Assembly (NCBI RefSeq): GCF_014839805.1
Contig: NC_051118.1
Coordinates: forward strand, 2,418,001 to 2,482,000
Direction: 5' to 3'
DNA from: Manduca sexta
Taxonomy: Eukaryota > Arthropoda > Insecta > Lepidoptera > Sphingidae
Length of the DNA stretch: 64,000 nucleotides
The position numbers and the translations under genes were made by a program. Positions 23,255 through 34,958 of the stretch are shown piece after piece. The notes under the pieces were generated by a model. That model was not told where the DNA came from. It saw only the letters and a program-made list of their open reading frames with translations, and ran no database searches. How positions within the stretch are numbered: position 1 is the first letter of the stretch; each line of letters starts with the position of its first letter.

Positions 23255-24127
23255 CTAGCTTTTGCCCGCGGCTCCGCCCGCGTTATAAAGTTTTTCAGGC
23301 TAGAGTTTTCCGTTATAAAAGTCACGCTATATATTTTCCCGGAAGCCTGTGTTCTTCACAGGGTCTCAAACTGTCTCCATACCAAATTTTATCCTAATAC
23401 GTTGGGTAGTTTTTGAGTTTAACACGTTCAGGCAGACAAATTCAGCGGGGGACTTTGTTTTATAATAAATTTTTGTATAACTTTTTTAAGAGGAACAATC
23501 CCGTCATACATCATTGTTGCATAACTTTAACCGTTTACGCAGCGCACGCAACAGAAGCTCTCAAAAATAATATATTTTCCCCGTTTTTGCAACATGCTGA
23601 AACTGTTACTGCTCTGCGCCTATTGGTCATAGCGTGATGATATATAGCCTATAGCACTCCAGGAACAAAGGGCTATCTAACATAAAAATATTTTTTCGAA
23701 CCGATAGTTCTTGAGATTAGCCATTACTGAACCGCTCCTATTGGGTATAGCGTGATGATATACAGCACTCCACAAACAAAGGACTATCCAACACAAAAAT
23801 ATTTTTTCAGTTCGAACCGGTAGTTCCTGAGATTAGCCATTACTGCTCCGCTCCTATTGGGTATAGCGTGATGATATATAACCTATAGCACTTCACGAAT
23901 AAAGGGCTATCCTACACAAAAATATTTTTTCAGTTCGAACCGGTAGTTCCTGAAATTATCCATTACTGCTCCGCTCCTATTGGGTATAGCGTGATGATAT
24001 ATAACCTATAGCACGCCACAAACAAAGGGCTATCCAACACATAAAGAATTTTTCAGTTTGAACCAGTAGTTCCTGAGATTAGAGCGTTCAAACAAACAAA
24101 CTCTTCAGCTTTATATAATAGTATAGA
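23255..24127 (-). mobile_element. Helitron with internal tandem repeats, intron 2 of gene A
   Basis: On the plus strand it starts CTAGCTTTTGCCCGCGGCTCC (complement of the 3' hairpin and CTAG) and ends at CTTTATATAATAGTATAGA (complement of the 5' TCTATACTATTATATAAAG). An internal array of about 119-base units starts at 23614, 23733, 23849 and 23971. No Rep/helicase frame. Confidence 0.85.
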
Positions 24128-24299
24128 GTATAGATGTCGCAGTAGTCAAAGTTGCGTTAATGATGAGATGTGTATTCGTCTGCCAAGTTTGAATTTCCCG
24201 CCCTCTAAATTCGCCGCCCGGGGCACGGGCCTAGCTTGCCCCCCCGATCCGGGGCTGACTGAGAGTGTGACAAACGTAATATGCTATCGGGAGCTACAC

Positions 24300-24761
24300 G
24301 TGTTATTATGAGTCAACCATAAAAGATAGACATATGCTGTCGTGGGATATTTTTATATAATTTTAAGGCGAACATTTCCGTCATACATGATTTCTGTGTA
24401 GCTTTAACCATTAAGGTTACACACGCGGCGAAAACTTAAAAAATGGAGTAACTTCTCCCGTTTTGCCAACATTTCCCTTCACTGCTCTGCTCCTATTAAT
24501 TGTAGCGTGATGAAAAGTATACTATAACCAGCACAGGAGTATGACAAATAATTGTACCAAGTTTCGTTAAAATCCGTCGAGTAGTTTTTGTTTCTATAAC
24601 GGTTATGCAGACAGACAGACAGACAGACAGACGGACAAAAATTTTACTAATTGCATTTTCGGCATCAGTATCGATCCCTAATCACCCCCTGATAGTTATT
24701 ATTTTGGAAATATATTTCATGTACAGAATTGACTTCTCTACAGATTTATTATAAGTATAGA
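24300..24761 (-). mobile_element. Second Helitron-family copy, intron 2 of gene A
   Basis: From about 24400 to 24761 it matches the gene B intron 2 Helitron (2935-3300) in the opposite direction, including the CAGACAGA microsatellite and AATCACCCCCTGATAG. The 3' hairpin end is not found, so the lower limit is uncertain. Confidence 0.7.
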
Positions 24762-25135
24762 AGAAGATATAGATAGATAGATAAGGTTCGTCTGCGCTAA
24801 CAAAGAAGTGGGAAACTTGCCTAAATCCTGCAGTCTTTGCGGCAGATCCCAGTGGTACAGCGTCACCATCGGCTGAATGCCCTTCTCAAGGAGTCCGTCG
24901 ATCAGGTTGTTGTAGTAGTTGAGTCCGTCCTCGCTGATTTTGTTGGCAAAACCGTTGGGCATCAGTCGACTCCAGGCAATGGAGAAGCGGTAGAAGTGCA
25001 GGCCAAGCTCAGAAGCCATCTCGATGTCGCGCCTCCAGAGGCGGTAGGAGTCACAAGCCACGTCTCCAGTCGCCTGGTCAGCTATGAAATGGGGCTTTTC
25101 GTGTACAAACCTGTCCCAAATGCTCTCGGTTTTAT

Positions 25136-25572
25136 CTAAATAAAAATATTGTAAGAATTAATACTCAGATCATTAACGTATATTCTATAGACACGAACGT
25201 CCATATTAAATATTTGTTCAAAATCTGAACTAAAATGGCAACCAAACGTCACTGTTACAACCTATTTATTCACTTGAACAGCAAACAATTTTGCTTATTT
25301 AACTAATATTTTTATTCAAATCCACGTTTACACTTAGACTCGAGTTTTTATATCATGAGCGCCACTACGTACAGAAACACAAGTGTAAATATTGCAACTG
25401 TAAGTATTGACCTTACTAAAGTCAGTTTGAATGGATTGCAATTCAATTCAGTTGAACACAGTGAATGTTCGGAACGCTAAATCTAGTAAGAAGTATGACT
25501 CAGATTAGATTTAAAGATCAGAATTAAACTTCAGAATTGGATACCTGATAGAATCTTGGAATTTATATTTAC
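25136..25572. other. Intron 1 of gene A
   Basis: I see no recognisable repeat or signal here. Confidence 0.5.
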
Positions 25573-25679
25573 CACTAGCATTCCAGCCCCCTTCCACCTG
25601 GTATGCTGATGAAGCAGCTCCAAATTGGAATCCCGGGGGAAAATCTAGCTCGCCGCATGCTACTGCTGCCACCAGCAAA

Positions 25680-26280
25680 CTGGAAAAGATGCCACTGCAT
25701 TAACCATTTATATGCGAAAATGCTTTTCAACATTTTATAGTTTTCGAGGGTTTTGATTATTAGCAACCGCCGATTTTGCTGTTGTTGGACTGCTAGAGTT
25801 TTGACAGACGTTCTTCTCTTGTTGTAATCGTTCCTCAAGTTGAAGAAGCATTGACAACACAGGTTACAATTACTTTTGGGTACGCCTTCTCATTATGATT
25901 TTGAGGCAGGGGGTTTCCCAAGGTTTTATACGTTTACATAGTGGTGAAAACAATGTATTTGCGTAAAATGTACTTTCTCTAAGCCCATTATTTAGGCATA
26001 ATTGATTCTTAATTAACCACAAACCTTTTCCCCTTAGAGCTAAAAGTTACGGCTATGGAATTTGTACGCATAATACTGATAACTTATCAGATTTTGTAGT
26101 TAGAGTATCTTACACTTTAACGTATCAAGTCGCATTTATAGGTCAAGATAATGACCACCCATGAAGTGGCGATTTAAGTTGTCAATACACAACGATCTAC
26201 GGGCCTACTTGTGATAATCTTTTTTCCCGATTATGGTAAACAACAGGAAAAATAATATCCATTAGCATGGAACTGGCTTT
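25680..26280. other. 5' flank of gene A, presumed to hold the Met exon
   Basis: The first visible exon starts in the middle of a codon after an AG acceptor with a stop just upstream in frame. A short exon with Met and two extra bases must therefore lie further up. I could not choose one. No convincing TATA element. Confidence 0.4.
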
Positions 26281-26284
26281 TGAT

Positions 26285-26455
26285 CGTGGCTCTACCCGCC
26301 TTGTGACAACAAAACGCATGACACCTTTATCTCCGAAGGAGTAGGTGGACCTGGGCAACTAATTTTCCCAATGAGTTTTCATGACATGATAGAGGTGTCT
26401 ATCGCCATATCACGAAATTGCAGTCTCCAGGCTGATACAGACCAAGAACATATTC
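26285..26455 (-). repeat. Strongly degenerate SINE
   Basis: Holds ATCTCCGAAGGAGTAGGTGG, TATCGCCATATC and CAGGCTGATAC, in the same order as family 1 SINEs. Low similarity. Confidence 0.35.
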
Positions 26456-26579
26456 AGTTATCAACTTCATAATCAGTACCAACATAACCTAGAACAGGCG
26501 TACAGGAGTTGTAGTGGTGGGTGTGAGGGCGGGAAAGTCTCCTTCGTACATAGGGGAAAAAGTATTGCGTCAACATCAC

Positions 26580-26800
26580 ATAGTATAAATAAAAATAAAA
26601 TACTTTATTCATCACGGAGGCGAACATAGTTGCACTCATGATAAGTCAAGGTACATGAGAATATTTAATTATTACTTAGATTAAGTCGCTTATATAAACT
26701 AAAGACAATTTATATTGGACATAAAATAATTGAAAGACTATAAAGTAAACAAAGCTAAGAAGCCAGCTCGGGCTGGCAGGAAAGAAGAAATAAAATGATG
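26580..26800 (-). repeat. LINE-like 3' tail repeat
   Basis: Reverse complement of 55300-55510: the minus strand ends ATGAGTGCAACTATGTTCG...GATGAATAAAGTATTTTATTTTT. It probably forms the 3' end of the LINE relic at 27600-29280. Confidence 0.6.
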
Positions 26801-26819
26801 TATATAATCTTAATAAACA

Positions 26820-27600
26820 TAAAGGGAGGAACGCGTCGCGATTCTCACCGGTGAGGACGATAAAAGTCCTAACCTAGTTAACCTACCAGCCTTTCACTAG
26901 CTACCTAAGCGGTACCCGAAGAGAGGCAGAAAGAAACTCCAGGCATTTTTTTGTCATCCATTGCCCATTTAATCTTTCGTATTTTTTATAAGTCTTTTGT
27001 ATACAAAGTCTGATTATTTATTTATTTATTTAAAACTTTTTTGTACACCAAAAATGTAATAAAAGAAGACTAATTTGTATACAGACGGTGGAAAAGAGTA
27101 CATTGGTGGTACAATAATTATATAAGCTAGTACACGCACATCACCGTAAAAGTGGGGAGAAAATCAAAATAAAAGTATTTATTCAAGAATACCTACTAAA
27201 AATTAAGAGACAAGAAAATAATAATACTTAAACATCCATTAAACTATGAAACAACGATTCATATATCGTGCATACGCCTACATTTACATACATAATTTTG
27301 TTGTTTTATTTTTATATTTTTAACATAGATCAAGGTCACTATGATTTAAATTATAAATTTAAAGGGTAGCGCAACAAAATAATCGGTTGATCGTCATTCA
27401 CTAATTGATAAGTCAACGAGTAGAATATAAAATATGTCATGGAAATTTAAAACTGTTACCTATAATGTCAATATAGTAGAAAGGTACACGTGATAATGTA
27501 ATTAATTTCTAATATTGGCATTAACATAGACTTGGACAGGGTGTGTAGGACTGTTTTTCAAACCGTCTGATCATCGAGGTAGTCCTTTACATTATAATAA
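26820..27600. other. Sequence without recognisable feature
   Basis: AT-rich DNA between the LINE tail and the LINE coding relic, probably the untranslated part of that LINE plus insertions such as the ATTT run at about 27017. I see nothing else. Confidence 0.35.
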
Positions 27601-29280
27601 CCCTTGGACATTAACTTGCACTTACATGACACTTAAATTTATGTCAGAGATTGGTTATTTCAGAGGGAATTGTATTATGGAAGGTATTGCATAATTTATT
27701 CGTTTTACAGAGCCAGATATTTGGAACATCTTGTTTATTCTTATTTTTAGTGTTCAGACAGTGCAACTCAATGTTTTTCATTAAAGTACCTAGGTGTTTG
27801 CGGACATACATAATATTCTGAAAAATGTATTCAGCTGGCAAAGTTAGTATATTCACCTCCTTAAACAATTCTTTAAGGGAATCGCGAGAGTGAAGGTTAT
27901 AAGTGGCACGAATCGCTCGTTTCTGGAAATAAAAATGGTCTGCAGATCTACAGCAGAACCCCAGAGAAGAATGCAATATATGTAGCTGCTTGTGTCCATT
28001 ATGTTCTACGGTGCATTCAATTAAATTACATTAAATTGTAACATATATATAAGCAGAGAGAGAGATTATAAGCAATATGTATATTTATATAGTTATGTAA
28101 TTTTGTAATCTTTATTAGTCTATAAGTCTTCCTAAAAATATATAAATAAAAAATGAAATATGACATAATGCTTTGGAAGTAAGCAAAATATACCCTGCCG
28201 TAGCCATGTCCGTTAAATATCTGATCTTCCTAAATAGCAAAGACTGCTGAACTCAATTTACTCGAAATTCTTTGAATGTTCGGTCCCCATTGCAATTTGG
28301 GTGTTGCAGAAACCAGCTTTAATAATTGGTACTACTTTACTAATCTTCATAAGATTAGGAATATGCCGTCTCGTATGCGGGAATTAAAACAAACAGAAAG
28401 GATTGGGGCTATGCTAACTATCACCGACTGCAATGCTTTAACAGACAAACCACAAAAATCTTCAGTGCTCTTCATGTTTAAGCTCATGAATACTTTTATA
28501 ACATCACTAGCTTTTGCCCGCGGCTCCGCGTGGATAAAATATTTCGGGCTAAACTTTTCCGTTATAAAAGTAACGCTATATATTTTCCCGGATATTCTTC
28601 TCAAGGTCTCAAACTATCTCCATACCAAAATTTCTAGAAATCAGTTGGGTGGTTTTGGAGTATACCGCGTACAGTCAAGCAGACAAATGTATTTGCTGAA
28701 TAATATATTTTCTTGAATTTTATTAAGAGAAATAAAACCCGTCATACAAAATTGTTGCATAACTTCAAGATTTTACGCAGCGCGCGCAACGTAAGCTCTC
28801 TAAAGTAAAAAAACCGTTTTGCAACATTTTTTATTTTCTGGTCCCTTTGGTCATAGCGTGATGATAGCCTATAGCCTTCCAAGAACCAAGGGCTATCCAA
28901 CACTAAAAGACTTTCAATTCGAACCAGTAGTTCCTGAGATTAGCGCTTTTAAACAAACCCTTCAGCTTTATATAATAGTATAGATAAGGCGTAACAAAGT
29001 GAAATTTGAAATTGGATTGATAAATCAAAATTTTGTTTTAAAAATGACTCAGCTGGCTCTGGTAAGGATGGCAGAATTTTGTCGTCTCATGTTACTGAAA
29101 AAAATTTCGGAGTAATGTGCCACAGAATTTTTATCTGAAACTAGTTCGTCATTAATGTTCAATACAATCTTGTCATTTAGTTTTGCCAGTTTTAATATTA
29201 ATAATTTTCCAAGATGTTTTAATATTATTATCCGGGTTTTAATATTATAAAACAGAAGGGAGAAATATAAATACAAATTA
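27600..29280 (-). mobile_element. Decayed LINE (ORF2 pieces), split by a Helitron
   Basis: Minus-strand coding pieces in 5' to 3' order. 29276-29049 has NINDELVSDKNSVAHYSEIFFSN. 28505-28250 has KSTEDFCGLSVKAL, IAPILSVCFNSRIRDG and MKISKVVPIIKAG, the start of a LINE reverse transcriptase domain. 27976-27644 has QKRAIRATYNLHSRDSLKEL, the post-RT region. The catalytic core between the last two is missing. A Helitron (28508-28985) separates the first two pieces. Confidence 0.75.
28508..28985 (-). mobile_element. Helitron nested in the LINE
   Basis: Plus strand begins CTAGCTTTTGCCCGCGGCTCC and ends CAGCTTTATATAATAGTATAGA, the same termini as 23255-24127, with one internal unit in place of four. 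It cuts a LINE reading frame, so it is younger than the LINE. Confidence 0.8.
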
Positions 29281-29484
29281 CTTAGGATTATTTATTTATT
29301 AGTCGGACAGCGTTTCGCCTTATACTAGTGCACACAATTGAATGTCCATTGAAATTAATGCCTTGGGTTTTATACCCGTCATTTAACAATTGATGTCATG
29401 TCACGAACAATCAACGGCGAACCATAGGCAATATTGATATTGCTGGCTGGCTCGAGTGGAAGTGCGGCATTCAACCTCCGTGGC

Positions 29485-29772
29485 ATGGCTTTAGCTTTAG
29501 CTTTGGCATTGGCTGTGGCTGCGGCTGCGGCTGTGGCTGTGGCTGTGGCTCTGGCTTTGGCTTTGGCTTTGGCTTTGGCTTTGGCTTTGGCTTTGGCTTT
29601 GGCTTTGGCTTTGGCTTTGGCTTTGGCTTTGGCTTTGGCTTGGGCTTTGGCTTTGGCTTTGGCTTTGGCTTTGGCTTTGGCTTTGGCTTTGGCTTTGGCT
29701 TTGGCTTTGGCTTTGGCTTTGGCTTTGGCTTTGGCTTTGGCTTTGGCTTTGGCTTTGGCTTTGGCTTTGGCT
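29485..29772. repeat. Hexanucleotide array (TTGGCT)48
   Basis: 48 consecutive six-base units. The first dozen are variants (GTGGCT, GCGGCT, CTGGCT); the rest are nearly perfect TTGGCT with one TGGGCT-like interruption at about 29640. All frames are open, giving AK, PK, SQ, AL or GF dipeptide runs. On the minus strand the run is flanked by an open frame with [19 protein letters not shown] and, after it, [21 protein letters not shown] do not recognise it and treat it as non-coding. Confidence 0.95.
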
Positions 29773-29872
29773 TGGCATGCTGCGTTGTAACAGTCGGCCA
29801 TCCTGTAACAATAAGTTCCCGCAATGGGACACAAGAACACGATTAGCTTTCTAGAAATCAATCAAATTTTCA

Positions 29873-30027
29873 GTGTCTTGTAGGTCGTCAGAGCTGTTGG
29901 CACTGTCAGATACAAGAGCTGCGCGTAATATGGTTGCAGAGTTTGCAGAAACTAGACCTGTAAATATTTTATACCGTCTAAACCTTTATGCCTCCGATCT
30001 TGTATCTGTCTTTGCCGACAACTTTAG
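29873..30027 (+). other. Unrecognised open frame cut by the gap
   Basis: From an ATG at 29873, about 51 codons are open up to the N run (SDTRAARNMVAEFAETRPVN, then LYASDLVSVFADNF). The composition looks protein-like, but I recognise no family, and length alone does not support a gene. Confidence 0.2.
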
Positions 30028-30527
30028 NNNNNNNNNNNNNNNNNNNNNNNNNNNNNNNNNNNNNNNNNNNNNNNNNNNNNNNNNNNNNNNNNNNNNNNNN
30101 NNNNNNNNNNNNNNNNNNNNNNNNNNNNNNNNNNNNNNNNNNNNNNNNNNNNNNNNNNNNNNNNNNNNNNNNNNNNNNNNNNNNNNNNNNNNNNNNNNNN
30201 NNNNNNNNNNNNNNNNNNNNNNNNNNNNNNNNNNNNNNNNNNNNNNNNNNNNNNNNNNNNNNNNNNNNNNNNNNNNNNNNNNNNNNNNNNNNNNNNNNNN
30301 NNNNNNNNNNNNNNNNNNNNNNNNNNNNNNNNNNNNNNNNNNNNNNNNNNNNNNNNNNNNNNNNNNNNNNNNNNNNNNNNNNNNNNNNNNNNNNNNNNNN
30401 NNNNNNNNNNNNNNNNNNNNNNNNNNNNNNNNNNNNNNNNNNNNNNNNNNNNNNNNNNNNNNNNNNNNNNNNNNNNNNNNNNNNNNNNNNNNNNNNNNNN
30501 NNNNNNNNNNNNNNNNNNNNNNNNNNN
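30028..30527. other. Assembly gap of 500 N
   Basis: Exactly 500 N, the usual placeholder for a gap of unknown size between scaffolded contigs. The left contig ends in unique sequence near a hexanucleotide array; the right contig starts inside sequence homologous to 11258 of the left contig. Open reading frames spanning the N are meaningless. Confidence 0.98.
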
Positions 30528-30889
30528 TACCTGCCTGCTGGGCACAGATCAACCTACTCAATATAAATACTTTTGATGATCAAAACTACCACGATACATG
30601 ATAATATTATTGTGAATGAAACGATCTGCCGAAACATGTGTCCAATTTTACAATTCTAAAAAAGGATTAGCAAGCACAGTCCTTCACCGATAAAGCGAAC
30701 GATAATTGATAAACAAAATACAACCTGATTCTAACAATAAACAGCTATATAAACCTTCGAAAAGTCAATGGTGTGTGCCCTAGTGTTGAACCAGCGGACA
30801 TGCGTCGCGGCAGTCCGTTCCAATCCGAACTAGGCTTTCGATGTTTTTTCTACAATTTCTCTACCTCGCACAACATAGATATCATGACT

Positions 30890-31075
30890 CTATATTTCAA
30901 ATCTATCCATGCTGATAAATATAGCTGAAGAGTTTGTTTGATCGCGCTTATTTCATCATCTACTAAACCAATTTTGATTTTTCACTGATATGAAGCTACA
31001 TTACTCCTGAGTGCTCAGGCTACTTTTTATTACGTGAAAACTTTTTCACGCGAAGCCGCAGGCAAAATTAGTATA
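30890..31075 (+). mobile_element. Short Helitron (right arm)
   Basis: Mirror of 10703-10870; the hairpin has lost a few bases (CGCGAAGCCGCAGGC) and the terminus reads TTAG in place of CTAG. Confidence 0.65.
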
Positions 31076-31199
31076 TAATATACCTAAAACAAGATAAGAC
31101 CATTGTCAATAACCATAAAACTTACACATCGTCCACGGTGGGGCAGTTAGATAGGCTTCGTCCTCGACTTTTGTTTGAAATACATTTGCATTTTCCGGT

Positions 31200-33710
31200 A
31201 CACTAACAAAACACATTTACTACCTACTACTTAACTGGCGGTACGTCTCTCATATGTGAGAGTCAGCCTGGGTAGATACCACCGCAATGTCTTTGTTGCG
31301 GTTTGAAGAACATTGTAGCCAGTGTAACTACTAGAACATATTAAGACTTAACATCTCATGTCGCAGGATGGCGAGCACAGGGTGAATACAAACGATACTT
31401 TTGTAATTCAAGTTGGTGGATGGTGTTTCTACTGTTTATGGGCGGTCGTATCGCTTACAATTAGACGAACGGCCAGCTCTTCTCGTCATTCAAAGCAATT
31501 GCAAAAACACATGCTAGGACAGAATAATAAAAATGGGTCTTCTATTAAATAAGATGAAATAGATATTACAAAATTCACAGAGTAATGACCAGTGAACAGA
31601 GAGGAATATTTACAAGACTCAATAACCTTAAAAATATGGTATTTTTGTCATAGAGTATGTCGTATGCGTTTATTTTTGTCTTTAATTTGAAATAATTATG
31701 TATTTTATGCACATACAATAAAGTCTAATCGCAAAGATATTCAAAAATCCATCAAATATTATCAGTCGTAAAATAGTTACAACAAACAAACATAAGGTTT
31801 TAAATCTTTCCAATAATGGTTGCCGAACGTGATACCTGAGTAGAAGCATGGATAACGTTGAATACTGAGTACAGTTTTCGCCATGATTTCTTCAAACGTG
31901 GTCCTCCTCAGGTGAAATTTAATATTAAATTCAATAATAAAAAAAAAAAATTATGTATCAGTGGCAAAAGGTGACATTTTCCAAATAACCCGTCACAATA
32001 TATAGGATCTAATATGTATGAATGTCTGCAAATCGTTCTAATGATAATTAGATTCTACATAAAGAGAAGTCGAAAGGAAACGAGTTATATGAACCCTTTG
32101 CCACTGGTATCTATACTGTAAGCTTATTTCGTAAGTAAATAACCACCGACGGATAAGGGTGTTATAGTTTTAAGTATTTGTCTATCTGTATATCTGTCGC
32201 ATCGTTATTCCCTAACGAACGATTTTGATGCTTTTCTTTGAAAGCTGATGTGATCAAAATCGTTCTTAGCTGTTATTTAGGAAGATCTATTCAGGCGTGT
32301 GAAGACCATCAGCTCGTTTTATATCGCACCTTTAGAATTTACTTCATACTCCCCATTTGAAAAGTAACAAACTATCGAATGCAACATCGAGTTTTGGTAA
32401 TTATACTAATTTGATGGTTTTTTGCACTTGCGTCATAGTAATTCTAAAGGTGCAAATTACTTTCACAGCTCAGATTTGAAATTTGTAATTACTTCGATGG
32501 TATTTCTAAGATATGGCACCTTAATACTGCAGCACCATGTAGTCTGCGGAATAACCTAACATTTCTGAGAGTGTCTAGGGCATGGACCCTGAAGGGACGC
32601 AGGTATAACCAGATCAAAACCTAGTTTTGAGTCATGCATGGACGCTATTATAGAAGCTCACACACGTGTAAAGGTTAATAACAGCTGTACTTAGTGGATA
32701 TTTTGGGTCTTTTTCATAATTACTCGTACTGTAAATTATAAAGGCTGTCATTTTTAAAGCATTTGTAGACCAGCAGTAATATCAACATCTTGTAATTACT
32801 CTTTTCCTTTTGGTTTGATGGTGCCTGATATCGTTTAATGTCCAACCGTCGATGAAGCCGTCTAGGAGCAATTTTAATGGATGGATAATGATTTGCCGCA
32901 TTGCTGGATTTTTATCTTATACATAAATTTTATTATGTAGTTTGCAGAAATCGATAGTAGTTACTTGCTATCACAATATCTAATTGCAGTATATAAAATA
33001 TAAGTTCAAAAATTATTTATCATCAATGTATACTCTAGTAGCCAGCGTACAATTCGAGAACTTAGTTATTGATTATGGTTGGTAATCCCAGGTCGGACCG
33101 AAAATAATTGTGACTGAATTTTTCCATCTCAAGAATTACTCAGTCGTAGCTCGAAGTCGGGAATTCAGTGGTGTGATCCCCGTGCCTCGGCAGTACGTAA
33201 AGCCGTTGATCTTGGATCTGATTTTTCTGCGATCATGTTGGATAGCCGTCTTATCGGACTACGTGAGTGAAAAAACACAGAGTGCACCTGTATATAGTGC
33301 ACACACTTGTGCACTATACTATTTCCTGCGTACCTGGCTGATTTCATTTGAGATTGACCATCGTGCTGCAGTTTGACTAGGAGAGATTCAAGTATCCTTC
33401 GTTATTATACAATAAAAGTGCAGTTTTACCTGGACACAGGCCCGATCCAACCCAATTATAATCGAATTGTCAAAGATGCGTCGGGCGAAGATGAAGGTCG
33501 CTTCTTTTTCGGTGGTACGTGCCACTCCTCGTAAGGAGCTTTCATAAAGTAAAACTGGTGAGAAAAGAGCATCGCTGGACAGTCGACATAATAATGGCTT
33601 CTTCGGAATCCGATATGCACACTCTAGAGCGTCGAAAGGCAGATCCCCGTCGAGGCAGGGGAGGGGAGGTGCTCCGCTAGATTTAGCAGAAGTACATACT
33701 TCTGTATCTA
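31200..33710. repeat. Intergenic duplication unit, right-arm copy
   Basis: Mirror of 7720-10560. It lacks the 325-base insertion found at 9369-9693 and differs in a tract matching 8900-9165. Confidence 0.75.
31235..31505 (+). repeat. Dispersed ATGACGAGACGA repeat (right arm)
   Basis: Mirror of 10285-10550. Confidence 0.65.
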
Positions 33711-33907
33711 TGTGTTAAATTATACCTTAATTAGGTACCTGAAATTGACAGAAAATAAAATTAAAAATTCGAAACAAGGGGTCTTCAACTGGTTTATTAA
33801 AATACCATTGAGCTATTGTTTATCGATTATTACCATTGAGCTATTGTTCATCGAAAATTAATACCAATTTAGAAAAATATTCGATTCAATAATTATCTTA
33901 ATTTATA

Positions 33908-34187
33908 AAAAATACATACATACATACATACATACCTAACATCACGCATTTATCCCCGAAGGGGTATGCAGAGGCGCAACTAGGGCACCCACTTTTCGCC
34001 AAGTATGTTCCGTCCCATGATGTGATAGGGGGCGAGCCTATCGCCATGTCGGGCACAAATTCCAGACTCCGGGCTGATACTAAGCAGAAAAACCCAAATA
34101 TCACTTTGCCCGACCGGGGATTCGAACCCAGGACCTCAGAGCGCTATTGTACCGGACATGGAATACAACTACGCCACCGAGGCAGTA
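33908..34187 (-). mobile_element. tRNA-derived SINE, family 1 (right arm)
   Basis: Mirror of 7268-7533 with an (ACAT)n tail on the plus strand; near identical. Confidence 0.85.
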
Positions 34188-34354
34188 AATTATAAAATGA
34201 CGTAAAAGAAGTAAACTAAAAGGTAATGCAATACTAATGGTGTGTGACGGCCAATTTTTACGATGTTTTTCGAAGGGTAGCACTTAGTGATCCTTTAAAA
34301 CAAATGCTAATGGCATTATTAAAACACACGGTTGAAGATCTATATTTCGCCAGC

Positions 34355-34515
34355 TAATTTCATCATCATCAGTCTTTGGAGGTCCACTGCTGAACATAGG
34401 CCTCCCCTAAAGATTTCCAGGCGGACCTGTTAACAGCAGTCAACATCCAGCATGCGACCTTGTTCATATCGTCTCTCCGCCCTGCAAGTAGACGTTCAAC
34501 GCTGTGCGTGCTAGA
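34355..34515 (+). repeat. Dispersed CCACTGCTGAACATAGGCC repeat (right)
   Basis: Mirror of 6945-7110. Confidence 0.55.
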
Positions 34516-34958
34516 TAATTGCTCCATGTAATAGAGGGTTATAAACTTATTGCTATTAACTTTCATTGTAGTGTTATAATTTTTATCAACCAAATCTTAG
34601 ATATAAAGCATTGTAATATATATTTTTATTGCTTTTCGATAAGAATAATCTCAATAATCTCGTAAGGGCATGAATCGTAATGTAATCGTAATATTCGTAA
34701 AGATTAAGTATAATATGAAATAAATCATACACAATAATAGGCGAGGAGAGAAGAAAGAATAAAAAGAGGCCGTTTTGAAAACGTTAAGCAAGATCGACAT
34801 AAAATTTGTATTAGGCTCAGAAGCCCCGCGCACCGAAGGACGCCCTCGGTGTCTACCGCAGCATGAGGTCAACTGCATGCTGCCGTCCATCCAGGGTCAA
34901 CCGAAAATTGTGCAAACTGCAAAGACGCACAAAAATGCACTAGGGCGGACAGCCCCCT

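Larger units (their letters stand above)
15251..25679 (-). pseudogene. GH1 beta-glucosidase / myrosinase-like, gene A (frameshifted)
   Basis: Minus-strand exons: 25573-25679, 24821-25135, 22862-23121, 22293-22381, 21307-21454, 19499-19632, 17077-17226 and 15251-15460. Motifs present: [29 protein letters not shown] (acid/base Glu), TENG (nucleophile Glu) and DNFEWTDGY. Three defects are seen. Exon 3 is 260 bases where B and C have 261: one base is missing from a T run at 22927-22930, shifting frame just after LCNK and giving a stop at once. Intron 2 uses a GC donor. The exon 7 donor is GTATCG beside a retroposon. Exon 6 lacks 10 codons relative to B and C (loop TVDDGSPGLNV). Apart from the frameshift the exons are open, so a one-base assembly error is possible. 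Its APGIYDPEVG segment is closer to typical insect GH1 than B/C. The Met exon was not found. Confidence 0.8.

Noticed and set aside
29379..29861. Open frames of over 100 codons across the hexanucleotide array in several frames
   Set aside because: A six-base repeat without stops opens every frame; the encoded dipeptide runs are not evidence of a gene.
29873..30601. Open frames of 170-240 codons spanning the gap
   Set aside because: Most of their length is N.
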